Numbered from the stretch's first letter, positions 16,911 to 26,379 are shown. The stretch: DNA of 64,000 nt from Neobacillus nitrireducens (GCF_030915405.1 NZ_CP133262.1:4245001-4309000); one strand, 5' to 3'. Notes: generated by a model from the letters alone, not told the origin. Translations and numbers: made by a program.

Positions 16911-18398
16911 ATGCAAAGCGAAAAGATACCTAATTTTTTAAAGAAAAGAGCGTTTCTAACCCCTGAACGGACCGCTGTTTATTTTCAAGAACAAACGATA
17001 ACCTTCGGAGAACTCTACCAGCGTTCTTATCAAGCAGCAGGCCAGTTAGAAGGGTTAGGAGTACAAAAAGACCAATATGTTGGTGTGCTATTAAAAAATA
17101 ATCTTGATACCGTTGTTATTTTATTTGCACTCCAGTTGTTAGGGGTTCATTCTGTAATTTTAAACAACCGCCTCGCTCCGGCAGAATTGGTCTGGCAGTT
17201 AAAAGATTCAAAGGTGGCTTCTTTACTACTTGACGACTCTTTTTCTGATACAAGAGCATTCATAAATAGACAGCTTCCGTCCTTAGACATGGTAACGAAG
17301 GGGGACTTATTAACCGGGATTACTTGTGAACCCGATATTCAGGAAGAAATCGGCTTGTCGGAAGTATGTACGATTATGTATACATCAGGAACGACAGGAA
17401 ATCCCAAAGGGGTAATTCAAACCTATGGAAATCATTGGTGGAGTTCAGTAGGTTCAGCCTTGAATTTGGGCTTTATGGAAGGTGATTGCTGGCTTTGTAA
17501 CGTTCCCCTCTTTCATATTAGCGGCTTTTCAATTTTAATGCGCAGTGTCATCTATGGAATCCCTATCGTTCTCCACGACCACTTTGATGCGGAAGATACC
17601 ATTAATGATATTCATGATAAAAAAGTGACGATCATGTCAGTTGTTGGTACAGCCCTAGGTCGAATTGTTGATGCTCTTCAAGACAGGCGCCTTCCAGATC
17701 ATTTTCGCTGTATGCTTCTTGGAGGGGGACCCGCGCCATTACCATTACTACAAGCGTGTGTAGAAAAAGAAATTCCTGTATTCCAAACCTATGGAATGAC
17801 TGAATCCTCCTCACAAATCGTAACACTTGCTCCAGAGTATAGTCTGTCAAAACTGGGATCAGCCGGAAAGCCATTGTTCACCTCGCAAGTTCAAATTGTT
17901 TCGGAAAATGGCAGCCAAGTTCCCTCAGGTGTGCCAGGTGAAATTGTCGTCAAAGGACCAAATGTTACCCCGGGTTATTTATTCCTTCCTGAAGTAACAG
18001 AAGAAAAGTTTCAAAATGGCTGGTTCCACACGGGAGATGTGGGGTACTTAGATGAAGAAGGCTTCTTATATGTACTTGATCGCCGTTCTGACTTAATTAT
18101 TTCAGGGGGAGAGAATATTTACCCTGCCGAGATTGAGGCGGTTTTGTTAGCCCATCGGGATGTCTTAGAGGCAGGGGTTACAGGTTTAGAGGATGCTAAG
18201 TGGGGACAAGTGCCGATTGCTTTTATAATAAAAAAACCGGGAACCAATCCTTCGAGTGAAGAACTAATGCAATTTTGTAAAGAGCAATTAGGCAAATATA
18301 AGGTACCGAAAGCATTTTATTTTATGGAAGAACTGCCTAGAAATGCATCGAAAAAACTGTTGCGCCGGGAGCTGCGGAAGTGGGTAGATCAATGCTGA
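16911..18398 (+). CDS. menE: o-succinylbenzoate-CoA ligase MenE
   Basis: ANL-family ligase that makes o-succinylbenzoyl-CoA for MenB. The adenylate-forming motifs are TIMYTSGTTGNPKGV, YGMTESSSQ, GWFHTGDVGYLDEEGF and DLIISGGENIYPAEIE, with the C-terminal Lys in PRNASKKLLRREL. 495 residues. The ATG at 16911 is placed five bases after AAAGGTGA; an in-frame GTG at 16902 overlaps that site. Its stop overlaps the menC start. Confidence 0.94.
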   Translation: MQSEKIPNFLKKRAFLTPERTAVYFQEQTITFGELYQRSYQAAGQLEGLGVQKDQYVGVLLKNNLDTVVILFALQLLGVHSVILNNRLAPAELVWQLKDSKVASLLLDDSFSDTRAFINRQLPSLDMVTKGDLLTGITCEPDIQEEIGLSEVCTIMYTSGTTGNPKGVIQTYGNHWWSSVGSALNLGFMEGDCWLCNVPLFHISGFSILMRSVIYGIPIVLHDHFDAEDTINDIHDKKVTIMSVVGTALGRIVDALQDRRLPDHFRCMLLGGGPAPLPLLQACVEKEIPVFQTYGMTESSSQIVTLAPEYSLSKLGSAGKPLFTSQVQIVSENGSQVPSGVPGEIVVKGPNVTPGYLFLPEVTEEKFQNGWFHTGDVGYLDEEGFLYVLDRRSDLIISGGENIYPAEIEAVLLAHRDVLEAGVTGLEDAKWGQVPIAFIIKKPGTNPSSEELMQFCKEQLGKYKVPKAFYFMEELPRNASKKLLRRELRKWVDQC

Positions 18399-19501
18399 CG
18401 ATAGCATCGCTTGAGTTAAATATCATCCAAATGCCCTTAAAGGAACCATTTCTAACCCATTTAGGAGCCGTGACGGACCGTGAGGGAATCATCATTAAGA
18501 TAACCAATTCAGATGGTGTTACAGGGTTTGGGGAGGGCGTGGCATTTTCCACCCCATGGTACACAGAAGAAACGGTAAAAACAAGTTTACATATGTTAAC
18601 TGATATTTTGATTCCTTTATTAAAAAAAAATCCGATCAATCATCCCCAAGAGGTTTCACTGCTTTTTCGCTCGATAAGAAGGAACAATATGGCTAAGGCC
18701 GCATTAGAAACGGCTCTATGGGATTTATTTGCAAAAAGTTATTCACAGCCGCTAGCAAAAACCCTGGGCGGGACACGCTCGCTTATTGCCTCAGGTGTAG
18801 TGGTGGCGACAGACTCAACTAAAAATGCACTCCAACAAATCGAACAATATCTTGAAGCCGGTTATCAGCGGATTAAAGTAAAAATAAATCCACGGCAAGA
18901 TTATTCTTTTCTCTCTGAAATTCGCAGCGTTTATCCAGACCTCGCAATCATGGCGGATGCTAATTCTGCCTATACCTTAAAAGATATCGATCGAATAAAG
19001 GCACTGGATGACTTTAACTTACTGATGATTGAGCAGCCGCTGGGCTTTGATGATATTCTTGAACACGCAATGCTGCAAAAAGAAATAAAGACACCTATTT
19101 GTTTAGATGAAAGTATCGTCAGCTTTGAGGATGCTCGAAAAGCCATTGAGTTTGGAAGCTGTCAAGTGATTAATATAAAAGTGGGCAGAGTTGGCGGCTT
19201 GTATGAAGCAAAACGAATTCATGACTATTGCTTTGTAAAGGGCATACCTGTCTGGTGTGGAGGAATGATTGAATTTGGAATATCCCGCGCCCATAATATT
19301 GCACTCGCCTCCTTACCAGGCTTCACCATCCCAGGAGATATCTCCGCGTCTAATCGTTTTTGGGAGGAAGACATTATCACTCCCGAAGTAACTGTAGAAA
19401 ACGGATTCGTAAAGGTCCCGTCAGGTCCCGGGATTGGATTTGAAATAAACGAGAAAAAATTACAGGAAGTCTTGTTATTGAAAGAAACATATACTTTATA
19501 A
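18392..19501 (+). CDS. menC: o-succinylbenzoate synthase MenC
   Basis: Enolase-superfamily dehydratase that makes o-succinylbenzoate from SHCHC. RIKVKINP carries the KxK catalytic pair, metal ligands are in MADANSAY, MIEQPLG and CLDESI, and NIKVGRVGG has the opposite Lys. 369 residues against about 371 in B. subtilis; the N-terminus MLTIASLELNIIQMPLKEPF aligns with the family from this ATG, not from the upstream GTG at 18380. The start lies inside the end of menE. Confidence 0.93.
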   Translation: MLTIASLELNIIQMPLKEPFLTHLGAVTDREGIIIKITNSDGVTGFGEGVAFSTPWYTEETVKTSLHMLTDILIPLLKKNPINHPQEVSLLFRSIRRNNMAKAALETALWDLFAKSYSQPLAKTLGGTRSLIASGVVVATDSTKNALQQIEQYLEAGYQRIKVKINPRQDYSFLSEIRSVYPDLAIMADANSAYTLKDIDRIKALDDFNLLMIEQPLGFDDILEHAMLQKEIKTPICLDESIVSFEDARKAIEFGSCQVINIKVGRVGGLYEAKRIHDYCFVKGIPVWCGGMIEFGISRAHNIALASLPGFTIPGDISASNRFWEEDIITPEVTVENGFVKVPSGPGIGFEINEKKLQEVLLLKETYTL

Positions 19502-19532
19502 AAAAAATGAACCAGAAAAGGGCCTGGTTCAT
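19501..19532. terminator. terminator between menC and the zinc-binding lipoprotein gene
   Basis: ATGAACCAG/CTGGTTCAT with an 8-base loop. Seven As on the left give a U-run on the minus-strand transcript, so it serves mainly the zinc gene; the plus-strand T-run is short. Confidence 0.75.
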
Positions 19533-19543
19533 TTAATCAACAA

Positions 19544-20479
19544 TTAATTATTTAAAGCAGTTTTTAATGATTCGAGATTTTGATTCATTAATGAAAAATA
19601 GGTTTCTTTGTTTTTGATGTTATCGTTGGACAAAACAGCAAGATTATGAATAGGTAAAGCTTTTGCACCAATTTCTTTTTGAACAATCTTTCCAAGCTTT
19701 GAATGGACATTTTGTTCGAAAAGCATATAGTGCAAACCATCTTGTTCAGCAACAGAGATTATTTTTTCTAATTCTTTCTGGGTTGGCTCATTGGCTGTCG
19801 ACAGCCCTGAGATGCTGATTTGTTCAATTCCATACCGTTTTTCCCAATAACTAAAGGCCGCATGTGTTACGATAATTTTTTTATGCTTTGCATTTGTGAG
19901 TGCCTGTTCATAATTAGTATTTAATTCATCTAACTTTTCGGCAAGTTGTTGAAAATTTTCATTAAATAATTGTTTATTTTGAGGCATTTGTTTGATTAAG
20001 CTATCACGAATGACCGCAGCCATTTCTTTTGAATAAATCGGGTCAAGCCATACATGTGGATTGATATCCTTGTGAGTTTGATCATGTTCCTCCTCATGTG
20101 AATCGTCGAATTTTGGGAGCTTAAGATCCTCAGCTGTTGGGATTAATGTAACATGTTCATTTTTTAATGTTCCTTTAGCTTTTTCCACAAATCCTTCCAG
20201 CCCAAGACCAATATAGAAAAATAAGTCTGAATCGGCTAAATTCATCATATCTTTTTGGGATGGTTCAAATGTGTGTTCATCTGCTCCGGGCGGATAAATC
20301 GTTTTAACATTTACATATTTGCCGCCAATTTGTTCAGTAAAATATTGAAGTGGAAATACGGTTGTATAAACAGTTAACTGGTCCTTCTTTTTTTGTACTT
20401 GATCTTTACTATTTGTACAGGCGGACAACAGAAGGCTTAATGGTAGCAGAATAGAAAGGATACGGATGATTTTTTTCAT
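19544..20479 (-). CDS. znuA: zinc ABC transporter substrate-binding lipoprotein (ZnuA/AdcA type)
   Basis: Captures zinc outside the membrane for an ABC importer. Lipoprotein signal with lipobox LLSAC (Cys21), then the metal-binding receptor fold. PGADEHTFEPS carries the first His ligand, and a His/acid-rich loop at residues 126-137 followed by INPHVWLDP is typical of zinc rather than manganese receptors. 311 residues. No ATPase or permease gene is adjacent, so the partners must be elsewhere. A Zur-type operator lies about 22 bp upstream of the start. Confidence 0.9.
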   Translation of the reverse strand: MKKIIRILSILLPLSLLLSACTNSKDQVQKKKDQLTVYTTVFPLQYFTEQIGGKYVNVKTIYPPGADEHTFEPSQKDMMNLADSDLFFYIGLGLEGFVEKAKGTLKNEHVTLIPTAEDLKLPKFDDSHEEEHDQTHKDINPHVWLDPIYSKEMAAVIRDSLIKQMPQNKQLFNENFQQLAEKLDELNTNYEQALTNAKHKKIIVTHAAFSYWEKRYGIEQISISGLSTANEPTQKELEKIISVAEQDGLHYMLFEQNVHSKLGKIVQKEIGAKALPIHNLAVLSNDNIKNKETYFSLMNQNLESLKTALNN

Positions 20480-20501
20480 AATGGCTCCTTAGTAATATTA
20501 T

Positions 20502-20524
20502 TAAATCGGATTAATTACGATTTG
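20502..20524. promoter_or_regulatory. Zur box
   Basis: A 23-bp site reading TAAATCG-GATTAAT-TACGATTTG, which fits the Bacillus Zur consensus TAAATCGTAATnATTACGATTTA with few changes. It sits just upstream of the zinc lipoprotein start, so zinc-dependent repression of that gene is the natural reading. Confidence 0.8.
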
Positions 20525-20570
20525 TTTTCGAAAGTTTTTTTGAATTCTGAATAATGATTAATACATAATA

Positions 20571-20583
20571 CGGAACGATTCCG
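20571..20583. promoter_or_regulatory. second palindrome, possible further Zur-like site
   Basis: CGGAACGATTCCG is a 5-bp inverted repeat around CGA. On the minus strand the larger context reads ATCGGAAT-C-GTTCCGTAT, resembling a degenerate Zur site. It lies between the Zur box and the carbonic anhydrase gene, so it could influence either. It also fits the CGGA-N5-TCCG hairpin core of the repeats at 38354 and 60461. Confidence 0.35.
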
Positions 20584-20691
20584 ATTTCCAATTGTATCTT
20601 ATAAAAAATTTTCCCGAAATGCAAGTATAAAATTTTGTTTCATCATGAAAAATTAGGTATGCTTATAGAAATAAAGGAAAGGGTGGTTATC

Positions 20692-21264
20692 ATGAGTAAC
20701 TCAACATTATTGAATGAGCTGTTAGACTATAATAAAAAATTTGTGGAGCAGCATGAATATGAAAAGTACGAAACAACCAAATTTCCGAATAAGCGCATGG
20801 TGATTCTTACATGTATGGATACTAGATTATTGGAGCTATTGCCCAAAGCATTAAATTTGGGAAATGGTGATGCGAAGCTTATAAAAGACGCTGGCGGCCT
20901 ATTGTCACACCCGTTTGGAAGTGTGATGAGAAGTATCCTGATTGCGGTTTATCAATTAAAAGCTCAGGAGGTTTTAGTCATTGCTCATTATGATTGCGGT
21001 ATGAGCGGTCTAAAAGCTGAACCGGTGATTGAGAGTATGAAGGAGCGTGGAATAACAGATGAAACCCTTGATACGCTTACATATTCCGGCATCAATATTA
21101 ACCAGTGGCTTCATGGGTTTGATAATGTAACCGAGAGTGTGGAGCACAGTGTCGATATCATCAAAAATCATCCATTAATGCCAAAAGATGTACCTGTTCA
21201 TGGATTGGTCATCGACCCCAAGACAGGGAAGCTTGATTTAATTGTTGATGGGAATAAGAATTAG
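20692..21264 (+). CDS. ytiB: beta-class carbonic anhydrase (YtiB-like)
   Basis: Zinc enzyme for CO2/bicarbonate interconversion in the cytosol. The zinc ligands and gate are visible: CMDTR (Cys41, Asp43, Arg45) and HYDC (His99, Cys102). 190 residues from the ATG at 20692, which follows an AAGGGTGG-type ribosome binding site; earlier in-frame codons from 20635 give an N-terminal extension unlike the family. Divergent from the zinc receptor gene, with Zur-type sites between them. Its stop overlaps the convergent yidD end by four bases. Confidence 0.9.
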   Translation: MSNSTLLNELLDYNKKFVEQHEYEKYETTKFPNKRMVILTCMDTRLLELLPKALNLGNGDAKLIKDAGGLLSHPFGSVMRSILIAVYQLKAQEVLVIAHYDCGMSGLKAEPVIESMKERGITDETLDTLTYSGININQWLHGFDNVTESVEHSVDIIKNHPLMPKDVPVHGLVIDPKTGKLDLIVDGNKN

Positions 21265-21488
21265 AGTTTATCTTTTTCAGGTACAGGATCCAGACCACCA
21301 GGATGAAAGGGATGGCATTTTGCTATCCTTTTGATGGTCAACCAGCCGCCTTTGAGCGCACCAAACCGTTGAATGGCTTCTAGGCCATAATGAGAACAGG
21401 TTGGATAAAACCGGCAGGTCGGTGGTTTTAATGGTGAGATAACAATTTGGTAAAAACGAATAATCGCCAGGAAGGCTTTTTTAAGCAT
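21261..21488 (-). CDS. yidD: membrane protein insertion efficiency factor YidD
   Basis: Small membrane-associated protein thought to help YidC/Oxa1-dependent insertion. The family signature [24 protein letters not shown] and [13 protein letters not shown] is complete but is given here only by its ends, [10 protein letters not shown] and HPGGLDPVP. 75 residues from the second ATG at 21488, which stands eight bases from AAGGAG; the ATG at 21494 is too close to it. Equivalent to B. subtilis YtjA. Confidence 0.93.
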   Translation of the reverse strand: MLKKAFLAIIRFYQIVISPLKPPTCRFYPTCSHYGLEAIQRFGALKGGWLTIKRIAKCHPFHPGGLDPVPEKDKL

Positions 21489-21629
21489 GACCATCTCTCC
21501 TTATCTACAATTATTTACAACATACCATAATTTAATAATCTCGTCTAAATTGTTAAATATATGTATGTGGATGAAAAAACTCGGAATTTATTGTATGATA
21601 AATGGTAGATAAAAAAAGGAGTGATATCG

Positions 21630-22103
21630 ATGCCTTCAGTTGAAAGCTTTGATTTAGATCATAACGCTGTTAAAGCCCCTTATGTGAGACATTGCGGAGT
21701 TCACAAGGTTGGAAGTGACGGTGTTGTTAATAAGTATGATATTCGTTTTTGCCAGCCAAATAAACAGGCGATGAAACCTGATGTCATTCATACACTCGAG
21801 CACTTGCTTGCTTTTAATCTTCGCAAGCATTCCGAGAAGTACAACCACTTCGATATTATTGATATTTCACCAATGGGCTGTCAAACAGGATATTATCTTG
21901 TCGTTAGCGGAGAGCCAACTGTCGAAGAAATTATTGATCTTTTAGAAGATACAATGAAAGATGCCCTTGAAATCATTGAAATTCCTGCTGCAAATGAAAG
22001 ACAATGCGGCCAGGCAAAACTACATGATTTAGAAGGCGCCAAACGTTTAATGCGTTTTTGGCTTGAACAAAGCAAGGAAGACCTTAAACAGGTATTTGCT
22101 TAA
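21630..22103 (+). CDS. luxS: S-ribosylhomocysteine lyase LuxS
   Basis: Cleaves S-ribosylhomocysteine to homocysteine and DPD, the precursor of autoinducer-2, within the activated methyl cycle. The metal ligands HTLEH (His54, His58) and the Cys in [10 protein letters not shown] are present, as is HCGVHKVG near residue 21. 157 residues, the usual length. AAGGAGTG lies before the ATG. Transcription ends at a strong bidirectional hairpin. Confidence 0.97.
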   Translation: MPSVESFDLDHNAVKAPYVRHCGVHKVGSDGVVNKYDIRFCQPNKQAMKPDVIHTLEHLLAFNLRKHSEKYNHFDIIDISPMGCQTGYYLVVSGEPTVEEIIDLLEDTMKDALEIIEIPAANERQCGQAKLHDLEGAKRLMRFWLEQSKEDLKQVFA

Positions 22104-22149
22104 GCATAAAAAAAATTCCTATTCGCTTGAATAGGAATTTTTTATGCTT
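22102..22149. terminator. bidirectional terminator between luxS and ytzI
   Basis: Stem AATTCCTATTC/GAATAGGAATT with loop GCTT, extended by A/T runs and an outer AAGCATAAAAAA/TTTTTATGCTT pairing. Confidence 0.9.
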
Positions 22150-22303
22150 TATTTTGGTCCTGATTATGTTCTTGTTCAAGATGTGGATTGTTTTCTAATG
22201 GGTCGACAGTATGTTTATATGTGTAGGCTTTAGAAGTGGTACCCACGGCTAGAATAAGGACAACGATAACAATAATAATACAAATGACAGCTACTACATA
22301 CAT
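22142..22303 (-). CDS. ytzI: small single-span membrane protein, YtzI-like
   Basis: 53 residues: a membrane segment (CIIIVIVVLILAVGTTSKAY) followed by YKHTVDPLENNPHLEQEHNQ, a hydrophilic tail typical of the Bacillaceae YtzI family next to luxS. No function is known to me. The ATG at 22303 has AAGGAGG upstream; the longer frame from 22393 would put the ribosome binding site inside the gene. Confidence 0.7.
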   Translation of the reverse strand: MYVVAVICIIIVIVVLILAVGTTSKAYTYKHTVDPLENNPHLEQEHNQDQNKA

Positions 22304-22413
22304 GAGTGAGTATCCTCCTTTTTTCTCTATTGTAGCATGAAATTGCATTTTATTGAGAAAAGAAAAAGGGAAGCCCTTTGTTCGAGCTTCCATCCTTATG
22401 TTATTATGTAAGG

Positions 22414-22671
22414 TTAATGAATATTTCGAGGATGATAAGTATTTGTGCGGTGCTGTCCGTACTCTTCTTGGGCGAATTTACCCTTCAAACTTTCAATTAA
22501 GTAAATACCCATTAAATTATATAACTCCTGCTTATCCATTTCTTGGATTAGGGCAAGTAAATCTTCATGTGACATTTCTTCTAAAAACGCAAAGGCCAGC
22601 ATGTCGATATCTTCTTCATCACCGGTAAGCTTGTTCCGGTACATTTCGTACAACTCATCTACTAATTTCAT
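22414..22671 (-). CDS. conserved Bacillaceae protein, DUF6154-like
   Basis: 85 residues, acidic and mostly helical: MKLVDELYEMYRNKLTGDEE then MLAFAFLEEMSHEDLLALI. I recognise it as a short Bacillaceae family (DUF6154, from memory) with no assigned role. The ATG at 22671 follows AGGAGGTG with six bases between; the GTG at 22680 lies within that site. No signal peptide or membrane segment. Confidence 0.7.
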   Translation of the reverse strand: MKLVDELYEMYRNKLTGDEEDIDMLAFAFLEEMSHEDLLALIQEMDKQELYNLMGIYLIESLKGKFAQEEYGQHRTNTYHPRNIH

Positions 22672-22873
22672 TTGGTACACCTCCTAGTTATCTTTTCCCT
22701 TATAAAGATAAAATAATGCTAACTTAACCGTTTGTAAATTGACTGAAAAATCTGTTTCTTTAGTTGTATGTTTATTATAGCGTATTTACTGCTAAAAAAT
22801 GACTCGAAATTTGACAAAGAATAAATTTTTTCTATTTGCAAATTACTAATGAGTAAAAGGGGATGACATAATA

Positions 22874-23191
22874 ATGGATGAGCAAAAGAAAACTTATTAT
22901 ATTGATGTAGGAAGCGGACAAATTTCGCAAAGTGCTACAAGTGCAACCTGGAGTTATAAAATTCAGGCAGATACTGAAGAAATTATCCAATTGCGGGAGC
23001 TTTTTGACCAAAATTATTCAACCGAATGGAAAAACTTCTTTAGAGCCCATGTTCCATATGTGGAGTATCATTATGACCGTGAAAACGATGCATATGACAG
23101 TACCATTCAGCAAGTGTATGGAATGTTGCATAAACTTGGTGATGAGGAAGCAAAACATCATATTGAAAGTATGGATATACTGCCAAAATAA
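22874..23191 (+). CDS. conserved hypothetical protein
   Basis: 105 residues with no signal peptide or membrane segment. YYIDVGSGQIS starts a beta-rich part, followed by helices with FFRAHVPYVEYHYDRENDAYD. It resembles short Bacillaceae proteins often labelled hydrolase without experimental support, and I cannot assign a function. GGGGATG-type ribosome binding site before the ATG at 22874. It stands alone, ending at the terminator at 23208. Confidence 0.75.
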   Translation: MDEQKKTYYIDVGSGQISQSATSATWSYKIQADTEEIIQLRELFDQNYSTEWKNFFRAHVPYVEYHYDRENDAYDSTIQQVYGMLHKLGDEEAKHHIESMDILPK

Positions 23192-23207
23192 AATAATTAC
23201 TCTGTAA

Positions 23208-23238
23208 GAAAAATCCTAACTTTAGGATTTTTCTTTTT
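23208..23238 (+). terminator. rho-independent terminator before ytkD
   Basis: GAAAAATCCTA/TAGGATTTTTC with loop ACTT, followed by a T-rich tract. Confidence 0.85.
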
Positions 23239-23278
23239 TCATTATAATTAGGTTAAAACTGTTGAGGCGGAATTTAGA

Positions 23279-23758
23279 ATGATGCATTTTTTAGATGAAA
23301 ATGGAAATCCGGTAGATTTGTCATTTTCACAAAATTCTTTCGAAGAGAAAGCCAAGCATGTGTTGGTCATTTGCCAATATGGGGAAGAGTGGCTGCTGAC
23401 GGACCATAAAGAAAGAGGACTCGAATTTCCCGGCGGAAAAATGGAATCAGGGGAAACTCTTGAAGAGGCCGCACACCGGGAAGCATATGAGGAAACGGGT
23501 GCCATTTTAGATAAGTTAAAATTTATTGCAGAGTATAAATTTTCAGACTCAAGGAAGTCTTATGTGAAGGCGGTCTTCTGGGGGAAGGTCGATCGGGTGG
23601 AGGAAACGACTAGTTACCACGAAACCAAGGGTCCCGTTTTAGTTACAGGTGATATATTGCTAAAGCGATTCGGAAATCATTACAGCTTTATCATGAAAGA
23701 CCAAGTCGTCGAACAGTGTGTTACACACATTCGAAAGTTACAAAACGAAAAGGAATAG
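23279..23758 (+). CDS. ytkD: Nudix hydrolase YtkD
   Basis: Nudix fold with the full box GGKMESGETLEEAAHREAYEETGA (given as GGKMES...REAYEETG, residues about 58-80), which binds the metals that activate water. B. subtilis YtkD hydrolyses nucleoside triphosphates including oxidised GTP and can act on RNA 5' ends. ETKGPVLV and FSFIMKD-like segments (YSFIMKDQVV) near the C-terminus match that protein. 159 residues. The first two codons are both ATG; either may start. Confidence 0.9.
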   Translation: MMHFLDENGNPVDLSFSQNSFEEKAKHVLVICQYGEEWLLTDHKERGLEFPGGKMESGETLEEAAHREAYEETGAILDKLKFIAEYKFSDSRKSYVKAVFWGKVDRVEETTSYHETKGPVLVTGDILLKRFGNHYSFIMKDQVVEQCVTHIRKLQNEKE

Positions 23759-23786
23759 TAGAGAGTCATACCCATCCACTATTCCT
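23751..23786. terminator. possible shared terminator between ytkD and ytlD
   Basis: GGAATAGT/ACTATTCC with a long 18-base loop, then a T-rich stretch on the plus strand. It covers the ends of both convergent genes. Moderate support because of the loop size. Confidence 0.4.
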
Positions 23787-24585
23787 TGATAATTTTTTTC
23801 TCTAATAATTCGACGAGCTGATACATAATCGTGGCAAATACAGCGATAACCAACAGGGATAAGAAAACAAGTGTAAAATTAAAGACTTGGAAGCCGTAAA
23901 TGATCATATAGCCGAGCCCTCTTGATGATACAAGAAATTCTCCGACGATTACACCGACCCAGGAGAGGCCGACATTCACCTTTAATGTAGAAATTATCGT
24001 TGGAAAACTCGCAGGAAGAATAGCCTCTTTGAAGCATTGCCATCGATTGGCTCCGAAAGTTTGGAGCACTTTTAGATAATTCGGATCGACCTCTTTGAAT
24101 GAGGTATAAACCACAATAGTTGTAATGATAATCGAGATAATCGCACCCATGGCTATGATCGAAGAATATCCTGGACCCAGCGCCACAATTATAATAGGTC
24201 CTAAAGCAACCTTTGGCAGTGCATTTAAGATGACAAGATATGGATCGAGCACCCTGGAAATCATCGGGGACCACCAGAGGATCGCAGCTAAAATTGTCCC
24301 TAGTAAGGTGCCAAGAATAAATCCAAAAACAGTTTCTGTTAATGTTACGCCTATATTACTGATTAGTGTTCCATCCTGAATTTTTTCAAGAAGTAAGTTC
24401 CATATCTTCAAGGGAGAACTGAAAAGTAACGGGTCAATCCATTGTTTTTGACTGGCCAATTGCCAACTAGTGAAAAAGAGGATAAATATAATCGCTTGAT
24501 AAAATCCAACCCATCTTTTTTCAATCTTCAACGATTGAATGTAGTTTTTATGGAGTAGCTCCAGCTTATTCTTTTTCTCGCTCAA
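23779..24585 (-). CDS. ytlD: ABC transporter permease (SsuC/ThiX type), YtlD-like
   Basis: Membrane subunit of a type I importer with about six hydrophobic segments. The EAA loop that contacts the ATPase is [19 protein letters not shown]. 268 residues if the TTG at 24585 is used, which stands four bases after GGAG. Longer in-frame starts at 24651 and 24636 lie deep in the upstream ATPase gene and are less likely. Last gene of the ytlA-ytlC-ytlD operon. Confidence 0.85.
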   Translation of the reverse strand: MSEKKNKLELLHKNYIQSLKIEKRWVGFYQAIIFILFFTSWQLASQKQWIDPLLFSSPLKIWNLLLEKIQDGTLISNIGVTLTETVFGFILGTLLGTILAAILWWSPMISRVLDPYLVILNALPKVALGPIIIVALGPGYSSIIAMGAIISIIITTIVVYTSFKEVDPNYLKVLQTFGANRWQCFKEAILPASFPTIISTLKVNVGLSWVGVIVGEFLVSSRGLGYMIIYGFQVFNFTLVFLSLLVIAVFATIMYQLVELLEKKIIKE

Positions 24586-25342
24586 GAGACTCCAACTCCT
24601 TCCATATCGTTTGAAAAATACTTGAATAGGCCTCATGGTTTCTTGCTTCAAATGGGGATATATTTCTTAGCTCCTCCGGCATCGTAAAGGTTTTATAGAT
24701 TCTTCCTGGACTGGGTGAAAGTAAAAAGACCCGATCACTCATGGCAATAGCCTCACCAATATCGTGAGTAACAAGAATCGCAGTTTTACCAAATTCATCT
24801 AATGTTTGTGATACTAAATCCTCAAGTTTCAACTTTGTCTGATAATCGAGAGCGGAAAAAGGCTCATCAAGCATAAGCAGTTTTGGTTCAGTAGCCAGAG
24901 TACGGACGAGAGCTACCCGCTGCCTCATCCCCCCTGATAACTGCCTGGGAAGTTGTTTTTCAACCCCAGTTAATCCGATTTGATTAAGCAGGCGTAGGGC
25001 TGCAGCTTTTGTGTTTTGATTCAACTGTTTGGATAACTTTAGACCCATCAGGATATTCTCTTCAATCGTCTTCCAAGGAAATAAATAATCCTGTTGGAGC
25101 ATATAACCAATTTGACTTTTTGCGGTGGTTACTGGTTTATTTTCTAACAAGACGGTTCCTTGCGTTGGTTTAAGCAAACTAGAAATAATGGAAAGCAGAG
25201 TTGTCTTACCACAGCCGCTTGGGCCGAGGAGGGAGACAAACTCGCCCTCCTCTACAGTTAATGAAATATTGGAGAGGGCCGTGGTGGCAGAGGACTTCGT
25301 AAAATAGGTATGGTGAATATTTTGAACGGTTAAAAAGCTCAT
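24566..25342 (-). CDS. ytlC: ABC transporter ATP-binding protein, YtlC-like
   Basis: Nucleotide-binding subunit of the same importer. Walker [11 protein letters not shown]-loop QQDYLFPW, signature LSGGMRQR, Walker [13 protein letters not shown] and switch His in VTHDIGEA, in order. 258 residues. It sits 20 bases after the receptor gene and overlaps the permease gene. The subfamily covers nitrate, sulfonate, taurine and pyrimidine-precursor importers, and the sequence does not tell which. Confidence 0.9.
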   Translation of the reverse strand: MSFLTVQNIHHTYFTKSSATTALSNISLTVEEGEFVSLLGPSGCGKTTLLSIISSLLKPTQGTVLLENKPVTTAKSQIGYMLQQDYLFPWKTIEENILMGLKLSKQLNQNTKAAALRLLNQIGLTGVEKQLPRQLSGGMRQRVALVRTLATEPKLLMLDEPFSALDYQTKLKLEDLVSQTLDEFGKTAILVTHDIGEAIAMSDRVFLLSPSPGRIYKTFTMPEELRNISPFEARNHEAYSSIFQTIWKELESLEREKE

Positions 25343-25362
25343 AAGGACGGCCTCCCTTTCCT

Positions 25363-26379
25363 TTATTCTTTGATAATCTTGTTAGCAATTTCTGTGTTTA
25401 CAAGTGTTTGATGATCCACTTCTTTTGGCAGTACACCGGCTTCGTCCATGATATTTTGAAGATTATTCCATTCTGCTTGATCAAGAATTGGATTTGTAGC
25501 AAAAGAACCTTGACTTTTATAGCGCTCAATAACGGTTGTCATAATCTCTAAATCTGTGTCCGGGAAGTACGGTTCCACGGCTTTGGCAATTTCCGCTGCG
25601 CTGTGCGATTTAACCCACTGTTGTGCTTTGTAGATTGCTCGTGTAAACTTTTCAACCGTTCCCTTATGCTCTTTCATATAACTTTCCTTGGACATATACG
25701 TTGTATATGGGACGTGACCGGACTCTTTACCGAAGGAAGCCACAATATGACCTTTTCCTTCTTTTTCGAAAATACTTGCCGTTGGCTCAAATAATTGTAC
25801 AAATTCACCCGTTCCAGAGGCGAACGCATTGGCAATATTGGCAAAATCAATATTCTGGATTAAGTTCAAATCCTTTTGTGGATCGATCCCATGCTTCTTT
25901 AAAACAAACTCACCAACCATCTGAGGCATGCCGCCTTTACGTTGTCCTAAGAACGTTTTACCTTTTAAGAGATCCCATGAAAAATTATCAATCTTTTTCC
26001 GTGCAACGAGGAAGGTACCATCTGTCTGAGTTAATTGGGCAAAATTTATGACCGGGTCGTTTGCCCCTTGGGCGTAAACATAAATGGATGTTTCTGAACC
26101 AACCAGGGCTACATCTGCACCCCCGGAAATTAGCGTGGTCATGGTTTTATCGCCGCCGGGTGTAGTTGTGAGTGTAACGTCTAAACCTTCAGCCTTGAAA
26201 AATCCCTTGGCTAGGGCAACATACTGCGGAGCATAGAAAATAGACCGGGTAACTTCAGCGATTCGAACTTTTTCAAGTTTCTTCGTGTCATTTTTTGTGG
26301 TGCTATTACAAGCGACAAGTGAAAACATAAGTATAGTGATGAGCAGAAAGGAGAAACTGAACTTTAACGATTTTTTCAT
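25363..26379 (-). CDS. ytlA: ABC transporter substrate-binding lipoprotein (NMT1/THI5-like), YtlA-like
   Basis: Extracellular receptor of the importer. Signal peptide with lipobox SLVAC, then an NMT1/SsuA-like fold: RSIFYAPQYVALAKGFFKAEGL near the start and TTPGGDKTMTTLISGGADVAL. 338 residues from the ATG at 26379, preceded by AAGGAGG; the earlier start at 26403 overlaps that site. Candidate ligands are a thiamine-pyrimidine precursor or an organosulfur compound. There is no THI-box or S-box before the operon, so the ligand stays open. Confidence 0.87.
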   Translation of the reverse strand: MKKSLKFSFSFLLITILMFSLVACNSTTKNDTKKLEKVRIAEVTRSIFYAPQYVALAKGFFKAEGLDVTLTTTPGGDKTMTTLISGGADVALVGSETSIYVYAQGANDPVINFAQLTQTDGTFLVARKKIDNFSWDLLKGKTFLGQRKGGMPQMVGEFVLKKHGIDPQKDLNLIQNIDFANIANAFASGTGEFVQLFEPTASIFEKEGKGHIVASFGKESGHVPYTTYMSKESYMKEHKGTVEKFTRAIYKAQQWVKSHSAAEIAKAVEPYFPDTDLEIMTTVIERYKSQGSFATNPILDQAEWNNLQNIMDEAGVLPKEVDHQTLVNTEIANKIIKE

